A stretch of 64,000 nucleotides of DNA from Meandrina meandrites (Eukaryota; Cnidaria; Anthozoa; Scleractinia; Meandrinidae), in contig OY855912.1 of NCBI GenBank assembly GCA_963693305.1, positions 3,412,001 to 3,476,000 of the forward strand, in the 5' to 3' direction. Each line of letters starts with the position of its first letter. Position 1 is the stretch's first letter. This document shows, piece by piece, positions 1 to 11,830 of the stretch. Position numbers and translations under genes: made by a program. Under the pieces are notes generated by a model. The model did no database searches. It had not been told where the DNA came from and was given only the letters and a program-made list of their open reading frames with translations.

Positions 1-862
1 AATTTAACTTTTCTTTCCAAGTATGAGTTTCCTGCTAGCAAAGAGGGGTGGTAATTTGTTATATAAAAGTACAAATGACCCTTATCGCTCTCTATTTTTG
101 ATCGCAAAAGAACTCCATTTGTGAACCGGGGCACTTTTGAGAGCAAGTGATATGATCTGAACACATTTATAGATTCTCTTACTTATGCTGTAATCAAAAA
201 TTTATGACAAATTATTTTGTATGCAGACACCATGTTTGTCTCACCTTATGAGCACAAAGATGGCGGCAACGAAATTGTACAATAATAAAATGATATCTCA
301 CACATTTTTCCAATCTTTGAGCACTTATTCTTTATTTTGCCATTACCTCCAGACTGCTGCAGCTGACGAGCTCAAAATTAGCAGGTTACAAGATAACCTA
401 CTGTTAAGACCATGCTGCATTAGCATGGCAACCCAACTAAATATAAATCAACTCAAAAAATAATTAAATAAATCCCATCATTATATTTTTTCATTGTTTG
501 TGTACATCAAACTCAAAAAAATTCTTGCACCTTATCATTGAAGTAATAAAATTTGAACGTAGTGTTCAATTTATTTATCAGCAGTTTTCATGCTTCCCAA
601 TGTACAACTTTATTAAATTGCTTAAAATCCTAATTACTGGTTCGTTTGAATTCGTGTCTTTCTCAATTTAGCGCGCGCGCGATCGGGCTCGCGTCAGCGT
701 TGAATCAGGAGAGCGCCACTTTAAATAAAAGCTCTTTATATGACACACGTTTATTTGGGATTTCTCAAATCATATTAAAATTAGCATAGAGGCTAACACT
801 TGTTGTTTCTTTAATAAGCACTGGATTTGAAATTTTGATAATTTAGCCGATAGGTTAAAGGC
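1..862. other. Gene-free AT-rich flank
   Basis: Only short chance reading frames are present. A GC-rich spot lies near 670-700 (alternating GCGCGC). I see no exon, RNA gene or clear repeat. Confidence 0.5.
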
Positions 863-926
863 CTAGCCTGTGTACAGCCGTCCCGCTCCCCTTTTTGAGG
901 GGAGCGGGACGGCTGTACATAGGCTA
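863..926. mobile_element. Short hairpin MITE (TAGCCTG family) with 8-bp target duplication
   Basis: Two arms of about 28 bp (TAGCCTGTGTACAGCCG and its complement) form a hairpin around TTTTTGA. The 8-mer TTAAAGGC flanks both sides (855-862 and 927-934), as expected of hAT-type insertion. It lies upstream of GPCR gene 1. Confidence 0.8.
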
Positions 927-933
927 TTAAAGG

Positions 934-1260
934 CCTGGCCAAACGGGCGCAAGTAGACGCAAATTGAAAACTTGCGTCTATTTGTGTCCCCGTCCACTTT
1001 GGTCGAAATGAAATAGGTACGCAATTCAACAAACGTTTTCCACCGTTTGTTTACCCAACGCAATTCAACGCAAGTCTTGTTGTTTACTTCAAGTGCTGAA
1101 TTACAGCGCGTGCAGTAGCATTCAAATGGCTATTTTTTGACAACTTGCGTGCTCTTGCCTAAGTAGACTTCAAGAAAGTCCGTTTGGCCAGCCAACACAA
1201 GTATGTACGCAAGTTCAACTTGCGAGCACTTGTGTCCCAGTGGGTTACCGTTTGGCCAGG
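934..1260. mobile_element. Inverted-repeat element with CCTGGCCAAACGG ends
   Basis: A 13-bp perfect inverted repeat, CCTGGCCAAACGG at 934-946 and its complement at 1248-1260, encloses about 300 bp rich in ACGCAAGT/ACTTGCGT motifs in both directions. Non-coding, and probably a MITE. It adjoins the hairpin element on its left and ends 200 bp upstream of the GPCR gene 1 start codon. Confidence 0.6.
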
Positions 1261-1459
1261 GACTAGGGAATTCAGTGAGCACGAAATTACGAAATCACTT
1301 TATGAGCTTATAATGACTGAAAACAAATATAATCATGATAATAGCACGCTTTCATCTGCATTCTCTCTCGGTGTCCCGTATGAACTGTGTGCATATCTTT
1401 AAAATTGTTAATACTTCTACAATTCCATTTTTAGGTTATAGCTGGGCCACCTCACTATT

Positions 1460-4282
1460 ATGTTACCATCAGCGGATGCTGCCGTAGCAACAGTTCTCTC
1501 CATTCTCGTTATTGCAAACATCGTTGGAAACTCTATTGTTTGTCACATCATAATGAAACATAGAGATATGAGGTATGCAAAGTTTTGAATACTAGATCAC
1601 TATAATATCTCCTCAATTTCCACACAAATTTAAATTAACTATTGGGGTGGTGGGTGGTGGGTGGTGGCGTAATGGCTTTTCATGAGCTTTAATCAGTACA
1701 AGTCGCCATCCTTTTTCTTTTTCAGTGTAGGCATAAGATAATCATTCTCATTTCTACAGGAAGCCACGTACATTAATATTATTTCCTTGTAAACCTAGCT
1801 GTGGGAGACATTTTTTTCGCGACGTTTCTCGCATCAAAGTTTATTCCGAGCCACAATTACCAATAGGCCGTTTTCGTATTCTCGGTATCGAACTGGAACA
1901 AGCTCGCAATTGAGACTAATGCGGGTAAATCTTTTCTAATGCAAATGAGATGAAGCTGTTTTTAATGATATTCCCCCGCATTAGCCTCCACTGCACGCTA
2001 GTTCCAGTTCAAAACCGAGAATACGAAACTGGCCTACTGGGCCGGGGCTTTTCGCTTTTCGCTATCATATTTTTCACATTTTAACCTGTACTAACTTTAG
2101 TGTTTTTCTCTACACCATAGGATTCCCATGAACTATCTACTTGTTAACCTAGCTGTGGCAGACATTATTTTTGCGACGTTTATTGCACCAAAGTTTATTT
2201 TAAGCCACACTTACACCCACCCAGACGGGGTGACCGGTAAAGTTTTATGTAGATTGCTGACGGGTGGAACATTGGGATGGGTTGGAGGAGTTTCCTCGGC
2301 GTTCACGCTGGTGGTGATCGCCATTGAACGTTATTACGCCGTGATTTATCCTCTTGGTAATAAAGAAAAACTTACCAAGCGTAAGCTTCAGGTAAGTAAT
2401 GATCAAGGACCAGTGAGTCAGGAAGTTATATTTCAGTGCATCTTTGAAGAAACATCAACTTTTATTTACCGTTATTTAACACATTCCCATTTCAGGTCAT
2501 TATTTCAGCTTCTTGGATTTTTTCTCTTGTTGCCACTTTTCCTGGATTTCTCGTCACAAACTTTGACAAGGAAAGTAACGGTTGTGTGGAGACCTTCCCA
2601 GAAAGGTGGATGGCGAAAGCATATAGCTTGGCTTGGTTATTAATCATCGTCGCTCTTCCTTTGGCACTGATGGTTGGGTTATATTCCACAGTTGCTTACA
2701 CTTTGTGGGTAAACAGTAACGAAGACAGTCAACTCACTCACCAACAAAAGGTATCAGTAAACTGAAGGATTAATTTTGAAATGATAGAATATTGTCTAAC
2801 GTAACTTGTCGAAAATCAATTTTGGGGATATAGTAAAATAATGGTATTTTAATGTTTCTATCTACGGGGATGGTACTCTACGCTGCGCCATAAACGTGAA
2901 CTTTTTACAGCCTTGAAGTATATAACAGAGTACGAATTTTATGATCAGAAGTGTGGGAAAGGGTGGAAGAAAATATTATTTTGGTAATTAAAAAGGAATC
3001 GACATTTTGAAATCCCTCTAACAAGTGGTTATGTAGCTTGAGGCGTAATCTTATTCAATTGACTTTGACACCTTCCAAAATTTTGTTTTTTGAAAACTGG
3101 TTCCTCAGATTGTCCTTAAAACGACCGCTACGAAAGGCAAAATAATTATTACCCATCTGCCAACTTTCACGGAACTTTACCGAAAGATTTTCTAACTAAT
3201 CAAGAGTTAAGTGGTCTCGTAAGTTGTCATTTTTGCCCCTAAACCAGTCTATCACGATCACAACAATTACTTCTTGTACCTGTGCCAACTTTGGTGTCAG
3301 CTTGGCATGCTCATCACAGTCTTGCCTGGGGGATTAATGCAATTCCGTAGAGAAAATCTGCAAACTTGCAATCTTTGGAAGCTTAAACCGCTATATCGCC
3401 TTACATGTAAAAATCTGTTGTTGTATAAAGTGTTCATTTGAGGTTTTTAGCCTTAATTCGTGGCTAATCACTTTCCCTGAGCTCTCGCGCGCAGACTGTG
3501 GAAGCTTGCATGTACTAAACCAGCTTCTTTTGTGTGCCGACCGGCAACGGGAAGGCCATGGGTTCGATTCCCGTCGGAGGACTTAGATTTGTTTGTCCTA
3601 CGGCGTGACTAAATGAATATTTCATCCTAATCATTTATTTCCCGAGCTTGAATATTTACCATCTTCATGATTTATTACACACTTGATGCTTTTGACATTG
3701 CCGATCGTAGCAGTATGTAGAAAGCGTGACACACGAACCTATGGGCTAGCTCACCAAGAGTCTCTTGTAGCTCAGTGATTAGTGCACCCGACCAGTATCT
3801 TTATCAAGCTTCTAGTTTTTAGCTTCTGTATCACTTGAAGGTAAAAGATTTTGAATCTAAATATGTATTTCAATCAACAGAGTGTTATTAAGTTACGGAA
3901 GAGGGTCACCTTGATGGTCGTAACAGTCAGTGTAATCTTTGGAATCTCTTGGGGCACGAGCTCAGTTGTGTACGTCTTAAGGCATTTCACCTCCCACAAT
4001 CTTGGTAACGTCGCTATTGTCAACACAATGGCTCTCTTCAACTCTGCTGTAAATCCTTTTGTTTATGCTCTGTTGAACCAGCAATTCCGAGAGAAAGTCA
4101 AGGGAATGATGTGCTGTGCCTTTTGTTCTACGAGGTTGATGCATCCCCCAAGAAAATCTAAGGGCTTTTATTCTACCAACAGAATCGATCAGCCACTCAA
4201 CCATCGCAGAAGGAACATTATCGAACGAGTGAGTGTGGTTCAGGGTATTCTAGTGCGTGATATAAATGACCACAATTCGTAA
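1460..4282 (+). CDS. Rhodopsin-like (class A) GPCR, gene 1, four exons
   Basis: Exons 1460-1572, 2121-2391, 2496-2750 and 3881-4282 join in frame (phases 2, 0, 0) with GT..AG introns and give a 346-residue seven-helix receptor. An in-frame TAG eight codons upstream makes the ATG at 1460 the first possible start, so the extracellular N-terminus is only about 7 residues. Seen: GN in TM1 (23-24), LAVAD in TM2 (48-52), Cys81 before TM3 and Cys158 in loop 2 (the usual disulfide), ERY at 107-109, Trp135 in TM4, FGISWGT in TM6 (233-239) and NPFVY in TM7 (271-275), then a CysCys pair (291-292) suited to palmitoylation. The family couples to G proteins at the plasma membrane. Similar anthozoan receptors are usually named neuropeptide-receptor-like, but the ligand cannot be read from sequence. 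The missing proline in TM6 is odd. Paralogue of the two - strand genes that follow. Confidence 0.9.
1760..1863 (+). pseudogene. Truncated duplicate of GPCR exon 2 inside intron 1 of gene 1
   Basis: After a good acceptor (TTTCTACAG) the sequence follows the start of the true exon 2 at 2121: it shares the stretches encoding NLAVAD and the following IAPKF region, but with small indels and a TAA where the real exon reads TTGTTAACC. The similarity stops abruptly at the TA where an inverted-repeat element begins at 1864. This is a decayed tandem duplicate of the exon, not a usable alternative exon. Confidence 0.75.
1864..2036. mobile_element. MITE with ~36-bp terminal inverted repeats (TA target)
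   Basis: The ends are near-perfect inverted repeats: the left starts TAGGCCGTTTTCGTATTCTC and the right is its complement with a few mismatches, ending CGAAACTGGCCTA. The element is 173 bp, has no coding capacity and is bounded by TA. It interrupts the duplicated exon 2 fragment in intron 1 of GPCR gene 1. Confidence 0.8.
3535..3800 (+). repeat. tRNA-derived SINE fragments in GPCR gene 1 intron 3
   Basis: GGTTCGATTCC near 3561 matches a pol III B box inside a tRNA-like arm. TAGCTCAGTGATTAGTGC near 3768 matches an A box. The two halves are separated and neither folds into a whole tRNA, so these are taken as SINE remnants, not tRNA genes. Confidence 0.45.
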
Positions 4283-4967
4283 CTTTAGTTACCTTGATTA
4301 AATATCCTATAACGTTGTTAGACGGAATTTGTTTGAGGAGAATTTGAAGTTCTGACTCGTCGCCAGTAGATACCTGAAATAAAGATCGTGACCAAGAAAA
4401 ATATCGTAGAATTGATCTGAATCCTCGTCTACTTACTCCAGTAGAAATCCGTTCATTAGCTTAGCTTTTATCAGTTGCCAAATATGCATTAGAAATTCTT
4501 ACTAGTTAATTTATTAGTTACGCGCATGAAATACACTCCTGGTTCTTATGAGATTATAATTAAAAGAACATTCTTAATCATTACTTAATGCTATTAATGA
4601 GTATTACGTGAGAAACTAGGCAAAGATTAGCACTGAATGTAACACAGGTAGCGCTAGCTGTTTTTTTTTTTGGGGGGGGGGGGGGGAGAGGGGGATGGGG
4701 AGGGAGTGAGGTAGGGGCTGAGGGAACACGTACCAGCAATCTTAACGATTTTGAAAATCGCTGTTTAACGGTATGGATGATTTAAAATTTAGAAAAGAAC
4801 ATTTATCCGGGGCGCGTTAACTCAACTGCAAAATCCTAACAATACGTTGTGGAAAACCATATGGAAATGGGGTCGAAATTCGAATCCGGGTTAAAAAAAA
4901 TACAACATTTCATGTGGTAGAACTTTTACCATTCAGCGGTAAAAACAACAACAACAACAACAACAAC

Positions 4968-5006
<39 letters not shown>

Positions 5007-6128
5007 TTTACTGTTTTGTACGCTCGAATTTTGTGGGTAGATTTGACCAAGTAATTATTAAATATGTCCAATCGCCTGGTATTAAACATGTTAAAACAAT
5101 CACACACGTCGTGGCAGATTGAGGCCAATAATGTTTCTAAGTGCATTTCTTAATTCACTATTTTGTTAAATTAGTTAATTTCTTATAATACATGGCTCTA
5201 CTTTCCTGGAAATAAACAAGAAATTCACCCAGCCTCGTTTCCATTATAACTACAATTACGAGATACTTCTAGGTGTGTCCATAGCTAATATTGTTAACTA
5301 GTGCCAAATTTGGTGCTTTTACAATAAATTCCGCAATTTTTGCACCAATCTGCTGGACTCGCCGCGTTAGAGGTTCATGAAAATTTATCTTTTAGCGCCC
5401 GTTAGATCGCGTTAGGAAAACCTGGGAAAAAGGGTTAAAATGGAAGCTGTATTCGCTTATTATTACACTCGAAAATACAGTTGCGACCTGACATTTTGGT
5501 TGCAAAGTGTTAGAAGTTTCCACATTAAAGCGCTCAAAAGATTACATCATCTCGTTCTCGGAGCCCACGCTAGGCTTGACCAGCCTGTGGATGCTGAGTA
5601 AAGGTAGCGCAAACTTACCTGTCTTATTTGGCAACAACGTCGAACAAAGAGTCAACGGCAACTCTGTCGGCGGTAGGGCGCAGGAACGGACTGTGAGAAA
5701 ATGAAATTGGTTAGGCCTAAAAATTCTAGTATTTCGGTACTACGTGGAAGCAAATCTCCCAGAACGAAAGGGAATCGTAAAATCATTTCTAACACAGTAG
5801 TAATGAGACGGAAATTTATCCAAGGAACAATACTGTTTACAATAAAAAAGAATTTTAAGCCGATCTGTTATTTTGTTTCTAAATTTTCGGTGACTTCTGT
5901 TCACCTTCAGCCAGTGCGTTTTTTGATGACGCTTTTAATTTTGAATTAGCGGCACGTAGGCGCGAGAGAACGCTTTCCTTTTGTTAACAGCGTCACTGTC
6001 CAAAGTAGAGTGCCACGATTCCAAGAAAAGCCTCTTGCTGTAACTGATTACGCGCGAAGACCACGAGCGCTTGCTTTCCCCGATGTAGGTAAAGGAGCAA
6101 TCTGCAGGTAAAAGAACAATACTGTTCT
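4283..6128. other. Intergenic stretch with simple repeats, no gene recognised
   Basis: It contains a T-run followed by a G-run at about 4661-4690 and an (ACA)n/(ATA)n microsatellite at 4943-5006. Short open frames around 5507-5949 show no recognisable domain. Confidence 0.5.
4943..5006. repeat. Compound (ACA)n(ATA)n microsatellite
   Basis: About 8 ACA units run directly into about 12 ATA units. The poly-leucine reading frame on the - strand is an artefact of it. Confidence 0.9.
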
Positions 6129-6293
6129 TAGCCTATTCCAGGCTTTCAGTTATTTGGGGAGCAGAGCGAAAAACAGCGAGCGGGCAATAAAGGGAGAGGT
6201 ATTAACCCCTGACGCCATTTTGTCATTTGCCGTTCGTGCTAATCTCGTTTTTCACGTTGCTCCCAAATTAACCGAACGCCTGGAACAGGCCAC
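6129..6293. mobile_element. hAT-like MITE with 8-bp target duplication
   Basis: The ends TAGCCTATTCCAGGC and GCCTGGAACAGGC are imperfect inverted repeats, followed inward by GGGGAGCA and its complement. The 8-mer ACTGTTCT is duplicated exactly at 6121-6128 and 6294-6301. A related half-element (TAGCCTGTTCCAGGCTCTC) lies at about 54102. Confidence 0.8.
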
Positions 6294-7070
6294 ACTGTTC
6301 TGAAAGAAAAACTTAGGATGGGTAAAGTACACAGTGTCTGATGGCGGACACCGCTTAGACTTCCCAGTTGACTAATTTTATTGTATTTCATGCCATAAAA
6401 ATGTCATTTAGTTAGACTACAATGTGATGTTTTGACAGAAAGATAGACAATGTCCACAAAGTTAACTACGGGGCCCTAAATATATTCTATTAATGTTTCT
6501 AATCAGAAAACATAGTTTTTGTTTTAAAACCAGTCATAACTTCAAAGCGGTCAAGTAGTCGAGCTCTTTTGTTGGAAGTTATTTTTCACAATGGCTTGCG
6601 TGCCTTATCATTCAAAAGTTTGGTTTTCCAGCCACAAAAAGGTAAATTTAAATTTGCACCCTTAATGTAATTGTTTATTACTACATAATTAATCTGATGC
6701 ACCCATTAATTTCTCGGATGTTTTTCCAAACTAGCAGCCGTCTCATTCCATTGATTTCAGTACTGAAATAGCGGGCGCGCGATTGATCCGCATCCACATA
6801 ATATCAAAATTAATTGTTGCGGCCATTTAACCTTTATATTTTGAATTAAAAAGTTAACTGATTAAAAAAAAAGACTAGGCGACCAGGCAAATGGCGCGTC
6901 TTCCAAAGAACTGCTCTCGCTATCAACTGAGCTATCGCAGCTTTGTACTAACGCCGTTCAAATGCTTCAGAAGCATTTTGTCAGGATTTTTATTTTGCTC
7001 TTTGTTTTCATGAAATTCAACAAATTTATTTTATAAATTGTTTGCGTAGTGATAATTGTTATTATAATTA

Positions 7071-7072
7071 TA

Positions 7073-7122
<50 letters not shown>
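7071..7122. repeat. (ATT)n microsatellite
   Basis: An uninterrupted ATT run just downstream of GPCR gene 2. The poly-isoleucine frame on the - strand is spurious. Confidence 0.9.
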
Positions 7123-7590
7123 CTTGAAAATGAGGTTTTTATAATATTTTGCGCTACTGTTTTTGCTACCAATGTAGATAAGGCAATTAATTTTCCATTC
7201 TAGTTCAATTTTTGTCGCCTGCAACAGGAGTATACAATTCAAGTTTAGAACACCGCTAACACATGGTTTAGTTTAAGCATTTCTTGAGGATACCGCAAAC
7301 GTAAGTGTAAAACTTCAAAGGCAAAGCCATTTGTGATTCAATTTGAGGTTTACCTTAATCAGAACAGAGAATGCACGATCGTTTCTTTGATACAAATAAA
7401 CTATGTTCGATCTAGTTCTTTTTGCTTTTGTTTTTAAGGGTACGTCCTGCATTTGGCCTTCATTACAGATGATATCGAAGAAATTTTTATGATAAATGTT
7501 TTTCAGACGACGATTAACAAATGACTCTATATCACGGATGTAATTATTCTAAAGTGACTGTAGCTAGCTGACTAGAAGATGATTATCGCT

Positions 7591-9351
7591 TTACTCTAGA
7601 GAATATGATCCTGCGGCGTTGGTCCGCTGGGTGGACTTGTTTGTGTGCTCGATGTCCCGAGTTTTCCGCCAGGGACGAATTCTGCATTCAGAGCCAGTGC
7701 AGGCTACCATTGCCTTGAACCTCTTCCTGAATTGCTGGTTGAAGAGAGCATATACAAACGGGTTTACAGCTGCATTAAACAAGACCATCGTGTTAATAAT
7801 GGCGACTAAGACGGAACCAATGTCGTAGGATGTAGAAAACTTTAAGGTGTACACAACCAAGTCAGTACCCCAACATATTCCAAATATGGCACTGACAGTT
7901 ACAGCCATCAAAGTGACACGCTTCCGTACTCTGATCACACCCTGTATTTTGAGAGATAAAAAATCCGATATATTAAGACATATTGACAAAAAAAGGTTAA
8001 TATGTGGACACTTTACTTAGCCAAACTCTTAACAACGCGAATACAGTAAAAACCCGCATATAAGAACACCCATTTTTTGGGATTCAGGCTTATTGGGTTC
8101 TTATGTCGGGTATTTAATGCAAAATTAGGCTGAAAGTGTTCTTAAGTGTTCTTATTTTTAACTGTAAGGGACATACTATACTATGATGAAATAAGAGTGG
8201 GCAACACAATACTTTAATTAATTAATTCTCAATTATTTCTTTACAATAATTTATGCCATAGTGAGGTTACAGACACTGCATGTTCCTTATGTAAAAGGGA
8301 AGTGGTTTTATATAAGAACAATTTTTTTATTTTTCAGGCTGAATGTGTTCTTATATTTGTGCTCCTTTTTTAACCAAATTTCAGCCTGGGTGTTCTTAAT
8401 CCACATGTTCTTATATGCGGGTTTTTACTGTAGTCTAATGTCCCACTCATAAACCACATAGAGATCTATTGTGCTGCTGCCCATAGTTTTATTGCTTCGT
8501 CCTGGGACTTCAATAATCTGGGTTTTCCGCATGATAAGTCCCCTATTGTGAGGCAGTTACAAGGAATCACTAAAAGTCGCACTTACGTTTTGTTGGTTTG
8601 TGAGTTGGTTGTCGTCATTACGTTTGAACCACAAAGAGTGCACAACTCTGTAGTACGACCCAACCATCATTAACAAGGGAAGAGCTATCAGGATATCCCA
8701 CGTCACATTATAGGCCTTGGCCATCCACTTTTCAGGCCAGGTATCCACACACGAATTACTTTTCGTCTCAAAGCTCTTAATAAGGAACTTCGGAATATGG
8801 AGTATTATCGAGAAGATCCAAGAGCCAAGAATGATGACCTAGAAAAGTAAGGTGTCACGCTCGTAAAAATGTATACATAGTATCTTTAAGCCTATAGGGT
8901 CTGGGTATTTCCAAAATAATCAAGAATGCAGGTATGGAAAGAACCGAGCAAATTAAATCCTGATTTCGGAAACTGCTCAAATATCAACAAAAATGTGGGA
9001 ATATACAAGTCAATCCCCCGCTTTCCCAAAGAAGCATTATATATAGTCAACAATAATCAAGATATCTGAGTCAGACACACCTTCGCTTTACGCTTGGTAA
9101 AATCTCCTTTGTTACCAAAAGGATGCATAACTGCATAATACCGTTCAATGGCGATTGCAGCCAAAGTGACAATCGATGAAGCTGCTCCAATCCATGCAAC
9201 ATTACCATCCGTCAGAAATTTGCACAAAACTGTACCGGTCACGCCCTCCGTGTGTGTGGAAGTCAGCGTCAAAATAACGTCTGGTGCAATAAATATCGCA
9301 AACAGGATATCCGCTACAGCCAGATTCACAAGTAAATAGTTAATGGGAATC
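7591..9351 (-). CDS. Rhodopsin-like GPCR, gene 2 (exons 2-4; first exon damaged)
   Basis: On the - strand, exons 9351-9081 (271 nt), 8838-8587 (252 nt) and 7941-7591 (351 nt, with stop) have consensus splice sites and the same phases as gene 1. They encode IPINYLLVNLAVAD in TM2, Cys before TM3, ERYYAV, SWIFS in TM4, WPEKWMAKAY before TM5, FGICWGTD in TM6 and NPFVYALFNQQFR in TM7, ending with a 116-residue last exon. With a normal first exon the protein would be about 328 residues. The matching TM1 exon at 10423-10316 reaches a stop with no donor, so the gene may be a recent pseudogene or may use an unseen first exon. Exons 2-4 show no disruption, and codon choice looks like that of its neighbours. 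Confidence 0.8.
8042..8432. mobile_element. Tc1/mariner-type MITE (TACAGTAAAAACCC ends)
   Basis: The inverted ends TACAGTAAAAACCCGCATAT and the complement at 8406-8432 are bounded by TA. Internal TGTTCTTA/TAAGAACA motifs recur in both directions. It sits in intron 3 of GPCR gene 2 and has no coding capacity. Confidence 0.85.
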
Positions 9352-9380
9352 CTGTGGATAAATTGAAATAGCTTTCTTAA

Positions 9381-9830
9381 GGTAAGGTAAGGTAAGGTAA
9401 GGTAATTTATTTTACGTCAAGAACACGGGGAGTGGTTGCCCAAGTCTCCCGAGCCAGGGGCTCATGATAAAAGTGTTTGACATACATGTTAAAAAAAGAT
9501 TTAAAAACTATATATTAAAAAATACAATATTATTATACTATTAATATCTTAAAAATATGCGTTAAAAATACAATATTAAAAAACGATAAAAATACAACAT
9601 GTCTATAAAGGAATCATTTAAAACAAGAACTGCATTGGCAGCCACCAAAGTTTGTTGTATTAAGATGATTGATAAAAGCTGGAACGTTTGCTGCATTTTT
9701 TGCTGCCGGCGGTAACTGATTCCAAATTCTAGAGATGATATAAGAATACGAGCCGTGGAAGAATCTACTATTGTAAGGGCGTTGTTCTACGTTTAGCCCG
9801 CTGCTTCTAAGATTTTTAAGCTTCTAAGCT
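9381..9830 (-). mobile_element. LINE 3' end with (TTACC)n tail
   Basis: Read on the - strand, 9799-9614 encodes 61 residues typical of a non-LTR retrotransposon ORF2 C-terminus (SYIISRIWNQLPPAAKN, then a short Cys-containing tail and stop). A 3' UTR of about 210 bp follows and ends in five TTACC repeats (GGTAA on +, 9381-9405). It lies in the same orientation as GPCR gene 2, between its exon 2 and the broken exon 1. Confidence 0.75.
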
Positions 9831-10315
9831 TCTAAATTAAGTAAAATATAATTTGTTCTGGAATTTGTTTGTGTTTGTTTTTATATATATATTTTAAAAA
9901 TATATAAACGATAAACATTTACGAAGCATTATTTTCAATCACTTCACCAGCATGGCAATTAATCTGGCAAAGTGGAAATAGAATATGTGAATAGTGTGAT
10001 CTCATACTTAAAAAGTGTCTTGCAGATTGTGATTGTAGAGTTAAGGAGCGGGTTATAGCTCCATTTAAAAACAATCACATACTAAAAGGATAAGGAAAAC
10101 TAGAATTAAACAAAGAGAGATAAAATCAAAGTTTTAAAATCATTGTGTATTGTGTATGACAGTCTTCATTCTAAAACACCCCAAATGGTTATATTTACTG
10201 AATTATATTTTGAAAGAAAAAAAATTCAATTTCTTTAACAATTATGTTAATTCGGATTTTGTACGATTAAAGTTCCCACACACTTATAGTTAGCTCTATG
10301 AGTATTATATGAGTA

Positions 10316-10423
10316 TTATTGATGTCGTTTTGTTATCACACAAACGAGTGAATTTCCCACGATATCAACAATAAAGAGTACGCAGAGTACCGCTGTTATG
10401 GCAACACAAGCTGAGTCACACAT
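10316..10423 (-). pseudogene. Broken TM1 exon of GPCR gene 2
   Basis: From ATG at 10423 the frame encodes a TM1 like the other two genes, with DIVGNSLVCVITKR, but at the place where the paralogues read GATATGAG followed by a GT donor it runs into TAA (10318-10316). No GT donor lies in reach before the stop. A perfect 11-bp tandem duplication (TATGAGTATTA at 10297-10307 and 10308-10318) covers the break. Confidence 0.7.
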
Positions 10424-10690
10424 TACCAAGGAGTGTCAAATGTCTGTTACGTGGCCTGCATGAAAAACAAAACAACGACACACAAGCATTCATAGATGAT
10501 AAATGTTAATATCTTTTGTTTAAGTGACCAGAGATAAGTTGACGCATACAGGGTATGAATAAAAGATTAGGGGTGAGCAGTGAGCAGTGAGGGGTGAGGA
10601 GTGACGATATGGATGGATATATCGTCTTTAAAAGTCCCACGTAGCTATTATATCTATCAATGAGTATAGGTAATCAGATGATTTCGTGTC

Positions 10691-10811
10691 CAATTTGGGA
10701 TAAATCAGCGCGAGTAAGTTCCTCAAAGGCTAACCAAATTGCACGAGCCCGTAGGGCAAGTACAATTTGTAGCCTTTGAAAAATTCACGAGTGCTGATTT
10801 ATCCCAAATTG
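10691..10811. repeat. Foldback with 19-bp perfect arms
   Basis: CAATTTGGGATAAATCAGC at 10691-10709 is exactly complementary to 10793-10811. A second inverted pair (CAAAGGCTA/TAGCCTTTG) lies inside. Probably a small foldback transposon. Confidence 0.7.
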
Positions 10812-11424
10812 CACGAGAAAAATCGTGTGATTACTTGTTAATGATACACATACAAAAATATCTCTGCAAGTGGATGGCAAACAAGATGTGTTCGGTCCCT
10901 TACCCCTCCGAATCGTTAAAACATTACGGAGTTGCCAGGCTTTGTAAATCCAAATACTGCTACGGAATTTTAAAGCTCTCTGTCATGCATTATCAGGTGC
11001 TCTTATCCTCATTCAGTTACATGGGTATAAGCTGAAATGTGCGACTTCAATTCAGGCTGGTAATCTTCCTTCTTTACGAGCTGTCGCGAAAGAAAATCCT
11101 CGATTGGTAGCTTTCAGGAGTTTCGTAGAGCCTTTTTTGTGCTGAACAAACGTCCAGTTGCTAGTACATTGGCTTATACACTGATAATTCTCGTTAAATC
11201 GGTCTAACTTAGCATTAGTTGATGTTTTTGTTCTCTCCAAATCCTCCGACAGCGGCCGCCTTTTTAATTGGCGCGCTTTCGCGACTTTCCTGTCAATCAA
11301 CTTATTTTCAACTTTCTGCACTCAATTTCAACATTTCGCCATCAATTTCCACTTTCTGCATCGTTTGGGATAAATTGAGGTTCTCTCAGCCAATGAACTT
11401 GCTGAAATTTTTGCATGTGTATTA

Positions 11425-11830
11425 TTAATTACCTTACCTTACCTTATGTATGGCGCCAAATCCACTAATTGCCTATGGTGCTTTACAATAAAAATATAAA
11501 AAGATATAGGAAAAGTATTTTAAAATCTAAAAAATAAAAGAAAAACACTGTAAAAAAGATAAGTTAAAATGTATCTAAAACTTAACAAAATTTAAAAAGC
11601 CAGTTTAAAAAGATAGGTTATTAAATGTATTCCATAGCCTCGACGCCGCCACCGCAAACGCACTCTTTCCATATGTCTTTAATCCAGCTTTACAAGTACC
11701 CAGAAGGTGCTGGGATCTTAATGGTCGTTTAGAGGTGTGATAATATTTAGCAAGTCTTTGATGTAGCAAGTCGTTGCTTCATTGAGAGCTTTATTGACCA
11801 CTAAGAGCATTTTATAAATCCCATATCCAA
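11425..11830 (-). mobile_element. Decayed LINE 3' end with (GGTAA)n tail
   Basis: The - strand retains pieces of a non-LTR ORF2 C-terminus across frameshifts (NKALNEATTCYIKDLL, then KTYGKSAFAVAASRLWNTF). It then has a 3' UTR with GTAAAGCACCATAGGC and TTTGGCGCCATAC, and a GGTAA tail at 11428-11445. Inactive fragment. Confidence 0.7.
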
